Below, one piece after another: positions 49,033 to 51,072 of a stretch of DNA of 51,072 nucleotides (position 1 is the first letter of the stretch; every line of letters starts with the position of its first letter). Made by a program: the position numbers and the translations under genes. The notes beneath the pieces are model-generated. The model had not been told where the DNA came from. It saw only the letters and a list, made by a program, of their open reading frames with translations, and ran no database searches. Source of the DNA: Candidatus Omnitrophota bacterium. GTDB lineage: Bacteria; Omnitrophota; Gorgyraeia; 2-01-FULL-45-10. The DNA is taken from contig JAFGJL010000025.1 in assembly GCA_016929115.1 (NCBI GenBank), positions 1-51,072 of the forward strand. Direction: 5' to 3'.

Positions 49033-50180
49033 TTTCCCCGGAGAAACCTCTTCATCCTGCTGATGGCCTCTTTAAGGTTGTCGAGGCTCGAAGCGTAGGA
49101 TATCCTTATGTGACCCTCGCCGGCAGGCCCGAATGCGGTGCCCGGCACGACAGCGACCTTCTCCTTCTTCAGGAGTTGCCGGGAAAAATCAAGCGACGAC
49201 AGTCCGGTCCGCCTTATGGAAGGGAAGGCATAGAACGCCCCTTCGGGTTTGTGGCAGCTAAGGCCTATATCGTTAAGGCCCGCTATGACGAATTCCCTTC
49301 GCCGCCTGTATTCCCGCCTCATCTCCTGGACGGAGCGCTCGCCGTTCTTCAGCGCCTCACGGGCAGCCATTTGTGCCGTGATCGGGGCGCACATGATGGT
49401 GTACTGGTGGATCTTCGTCATCAGGTCCATGATCTTTTTCGGACCGCATGCGTAGCCGATCCTCCATCCGGTCATGGCGTAAGATTTTGAAAAGCCGTTC
49501 AGGTATATCGTGCGCTCTTTCATGCGTGGCAGGCAGGGGAAGGGCGTATGGTCGAAGTCATAGGTGAGCTCACTGTATATCTCGTCGCTTATCATGATGA
49601 GGTTGTGCTTTTCCACGGCTTTCGCTATATCCTTAAGTTCCTCTTTCCTGTATGCCGCGCCCGTCGGGTTGTTCGGGTCGTTCAGGATGAGGGCCTTGGG
49701 TCTCTTGCCGCTGTGCGCGTTGATCTCGCGGCCGCTTATCTTGAAACCGTTCGCCGGGAGCGTCCTGATGGAAACGGGCGTGCCGCCGCAGAGCATGACA
49801 AGCGAACCGTATGATACGTATGAAGGCTCAGGGATCAGGACCATGTCGCGGGGGTTTATGAGAGCGCGCAAGGCCAGGTCGAACGCCTCACTTACGCCTA
49901 CGGTCACGAGGATCTCGTTTTCCGGATCGTATTCGAGGCCATGCCTGTGTTTAAGGAACCGCGAGATATCCTGTCGTAGCTCGAACATGCCCTTGTTCGA
50001 GGTATAGGAGGTGTAGCCCTCCTCAAGGGAGTATATGGCCGCCTCGCGGACGTTCCAGGGCGTGACAAAATCAGGTTCACCGACACCGAGGGAGATGACG
50101 TCCTTCATCCCCAGCACGAGGTCGAAGAAAGCCCTGATGCCAGATGGCGGTATCTGTTCGGCTAATTTTGACAGTTCCAT
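49017..50180 (-). CDS. Class I/II pyridoxal-phosphate aminotransferase
   Basis: A 387-aa fold-type I aminotransferase. DVISLGVGEPDFVTPWNV is the N-terminal substrate loop, LILNDPNNPTGAAY and MISDEIYSELTYD bind PLP, the catalytic lysine is in NGFSKSYAMTGWRIGY, and the terminal arginine is in HIRISYASS. It resembles aspartate/aromatic aminotransferases of archaea and bacteria. It follows an Lrp-type regulator by five bases, suggesting amino-acid-responsive control. The specific amino acid is unknown. Confidence 0.92.
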   Translation of the reverse strand: MELSKLAEQIPPSGIRAFFDLVLGMKDVISLGVGEPDFVTPWNVREAAIYSLEEGYTSYTSNKGMFELRQDISRFLKHRHGLEYDPENEILVTVGVSEAFDLALRALINPRDMVLIPEPSYVSYGSLVMLCGGTPVSIRTLPANGFKISGREINAHSGKRPKALILNDPNNPTGAAYRKEELKDIAKAVEKHNLIMISDEIYSELTYDFDHTPFPCLPRMKERTIYLNGFSKSYAMTGWRIGYACGPKKIMDLMTKIHQYTIMCAPITAQMAAREALKNGERSVQEMRREYRRRREFVIAGLNDIGLSCHKPEGAFYAFPSIRRTGLSSLDFSRQLLKKEKVAVVPGTAFGPAGEGHIRISYASSLDNLKEAISRMKRFLRGKCSSN

Positions 50181-50185
50181 GATAC

Positions 50186-50671
50186 TTACAGCGATATCGC
50201 CTGGCGCTTATCCTTCTTCGGCTGGCGCAGTATATCGCCGTCCTCTTTGTATTTTTTCAGGATGAAATGAGTGCTTGTGCCCCGGACGTTCTCCATGGGC
50301 GAGAGCTTCTCAGCGACGAAACTCGCTACGGTATGCAGGTTCTTGCCTTCTACGACGACCAGGAGGTCGTAGGTCCCGGAGATGAGGTAGCAGCTTGTCA
50401 CTTCCGGGAACTGGTATATGCGTTCGGCAAGGTAGTCGAACCCGAGGTCCTTCTTCGGCGTTACCCTGACCTCGATCAAGGCCCGGACGCCTCCTTGTTC
50501 CTCATGTATCAGTTCCTTGTTCAGGATCGTCTTGTACTTAAGGATGATGCCTTCCTTCTCGCGCCGCTTTATCTCTTTCTTTACCGCCTGCGGCGTCATC
50601 TTGAGCATCTTCGCTATATCTTCGGGCGTGGCCCTGGCGTCCTTTTCCAATATCTCCAGTATCTCGTTCAT
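50186..50671 (-). CDS. Lrp/AsnC-family transcriptional regulator
   Basis: A 161-aa protein with an N-terminal winged-helix domain (EILEKDARATPEDIAKMLKMTPQAVKKEI) and a C-terminal RAM/ACT-type domain (VRALIEVRVTPKKDLGFD, YLISGTYDLLVVVEG). It senses small molecules, usually amino acids. The ATG at 50671 is preceded on the - strand by CCGGAGG. It heads the five-gene - strand run and probably controls it or its own expression. Confidence 0.92.
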   Translation of the reverse strand: MNEILEILEKDARATPEDIAKMLKMTPQAVKKEIKRREKEGIILKYKTILNKELIHEEQGGVRALIEVRVTPKKDLGFDYLAERIYQFPEVTSCYLISGTYDLLVVVEGKNLHTVASFVAEKLSPMENVRGTSTHFILKKYKEDGDILRQPKKDKRQAISL

Positions 50672-50759
50672 GTGTACCTCCGGATTTTTTTAGCTATTAA
50701 ATTGGGAAAAATTCTCCCGAGGTTGCGACGAACAGGAGCAACCGAGGGGCTATAAGTTG

Positions 50760-50803
50760 AAAGGGGCTACCTGCCTTATATTCCGGTGGCAGGTCGCCCC
50801 TTT
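50760..50803 (-). terminator. Hairpin after the peptidoglycan-binding gene
   Basis: AAAGGGGCTACCTGCC (50760-50775) and GGCAGGTCGCCCCTTT (50788-50803) pair in 15 of 16 positions around a 12-base loop. It lies 26 bases downstream of the - strand gene ending at 50829 and would terminate it, although no clear T run follows on that strand. The remaining gap (50672-50759) contains a weaker GGTTGC/GCAACC hairpin and the upstream region of the Lrp gene. Confidence 0.45.
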
Positions 50804-50828
50804 ACGGATATATACCGGTCCCGCTCTG

Positions 50829-51072
50829 CTAATTACCGCCACTTTGATATTTGCTCAATATTTCCCAGGTCCTTTTCCCGACTATACCGTCGGCCTCGAG
50901 GCCGTTCGCGCGCTGAAATTCCTTGATGGCCTTCTTTGTCATGGGACCTTTTACGCCGTCTATGCTGCCGCTGTAGTACCCGGCGCTCTTGAGGCATGCC
51001 TGGATGTCCTTTATGCGCTCGCTGCCTTTGCCGGGCCGGCTTTTGATGCTGATGTTCGTGCCTTTCATCTGC
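50829..51072 (-). CDS. Peptidoglycan-binding domain protein, C-terminal part
   Basis: An open frame crosses the right edge; ATG 51068 is in frame but the gene may begin further upstream. The visible 79 residues include IKDIQACLKSAGYYSGSIDG, VKGPMTKKAIKEFQRANGL and ADGIVGKRTWEIL, a complete PG_binding_1 domain. It would bind cell-wall peptidoglycan. What precedes the domain (an enzyme or a lipoprotein anchor) is outside the window. Confidence 0.85.
   Translation of the reverse strand, partial: QMKGTNISIKSRPGKGSERIKDIQACLKSAGYYSGSIDGVKGPMTKKAIKEFQRANGLEADGIVGKRTWEILSKYQSGGN

Overview
The window reads as a densely coded chromosome segment of an anaerobic, Gram-negative (diderm) bacterium. Outer-membrane proteins (a porin and a TonB-dependent receptor) show the second membrane. 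A four-subunit 2-oxoacid:ferredoxin oxidoreductase, Feo ferrous-iron uptake, many Fe-S proteins and a protein shared with methanogens (DUF2099/marker 8) point to anaerobic life. The gene mixture, the short intergenic heptad repeats and the GGGACTGTCCC palindromes remind me of Omnitrophota (former OP3). That placement is an inference with moderate confidence; no rRNA or other phylogenetic marker was read. Almost all genes are on the + strand to about 48 kb; the last 3 kb runs on the - strand and meets the rest at a convergent hairpin. I saw no tRNA, rRNA, CRISPR array, prophage or transposase.

Region 1 (1-17.7 kb) is a metal, Fe-S and redox block. It holds a DsrE-like tail, an ABC-2 exporter, a ferredoxin-carrying MinD-type ATPase, DUF2099, an IscU/NifU-like scaffold, a ComEC-like metallo-beta-lactamase-fold protein, FeoAB, two CoA-disulfide-reductase-like flavoproteins, a radical SAM protein, a DUF89 protein, a MIP18-like protein, small zinc-ribbon proteins, a cation diffusion facilitator fused to a NifX-like domain, thioredoxin and a J-domain protein. 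Between 10.6 and 13.5 kb lie several broken genes: a J-domain copy with a 175-bp deletion, an Mrp-type ATPase that has lost its P-loop in frame, and a glycine-rich protein remnant.

Region 2 (17.7-28.7 kb) is a double metal-import locus. A Zn/Mn-type system (small His/Cys membrane protein, porin, ZnuA-, ZnuC- and ZnuB-like proteins) is followed by nikR. Next comes a NikR-linked system: TonB receptor, TrmO-family protein, FmdE-family protein, and FecB/FecCD/FepC-like ABC importer. Candidate NikR operators lie over the nikR promoter and upstream of the TonB receptor, so the second system is probably nickel (or nickel-chelate) uptake.

Region 3 (28.8-40.7 kb) looks like a stress-solute and signalling block. 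It has a membrane-anchored sensor/HAMP-OtsA fusion, OtsB, DUF5752, a TreT-like trehalose synthase, homospermidine synthase, a chagasin-type protease inhibitor, a cupin, an iron-dependent alcohol dehydrogenase, a PAS-GGDEF-HD-GYP protein and a GH3-family adenylating enzyme.

Region 4 (40.8-51 kb) has a SYLF protein, dnaX-recR, a membrane protein and the porCDAB operon. On the - strand it has an Lrp regulator, an aminotransferase, two tiny overlapping genes, a stand-alone MetH-reactivation-like protein, and a partial peptidoglycan-binding protein at the edge. The most noteworthy items are the NikR/TonB/TrmO/FmdE/ABC locus, the sensor-HAMP-OtsA fusion, the CDF-NifX fusion and the cluster of internally deleted Fe-S-biogenesis genes.
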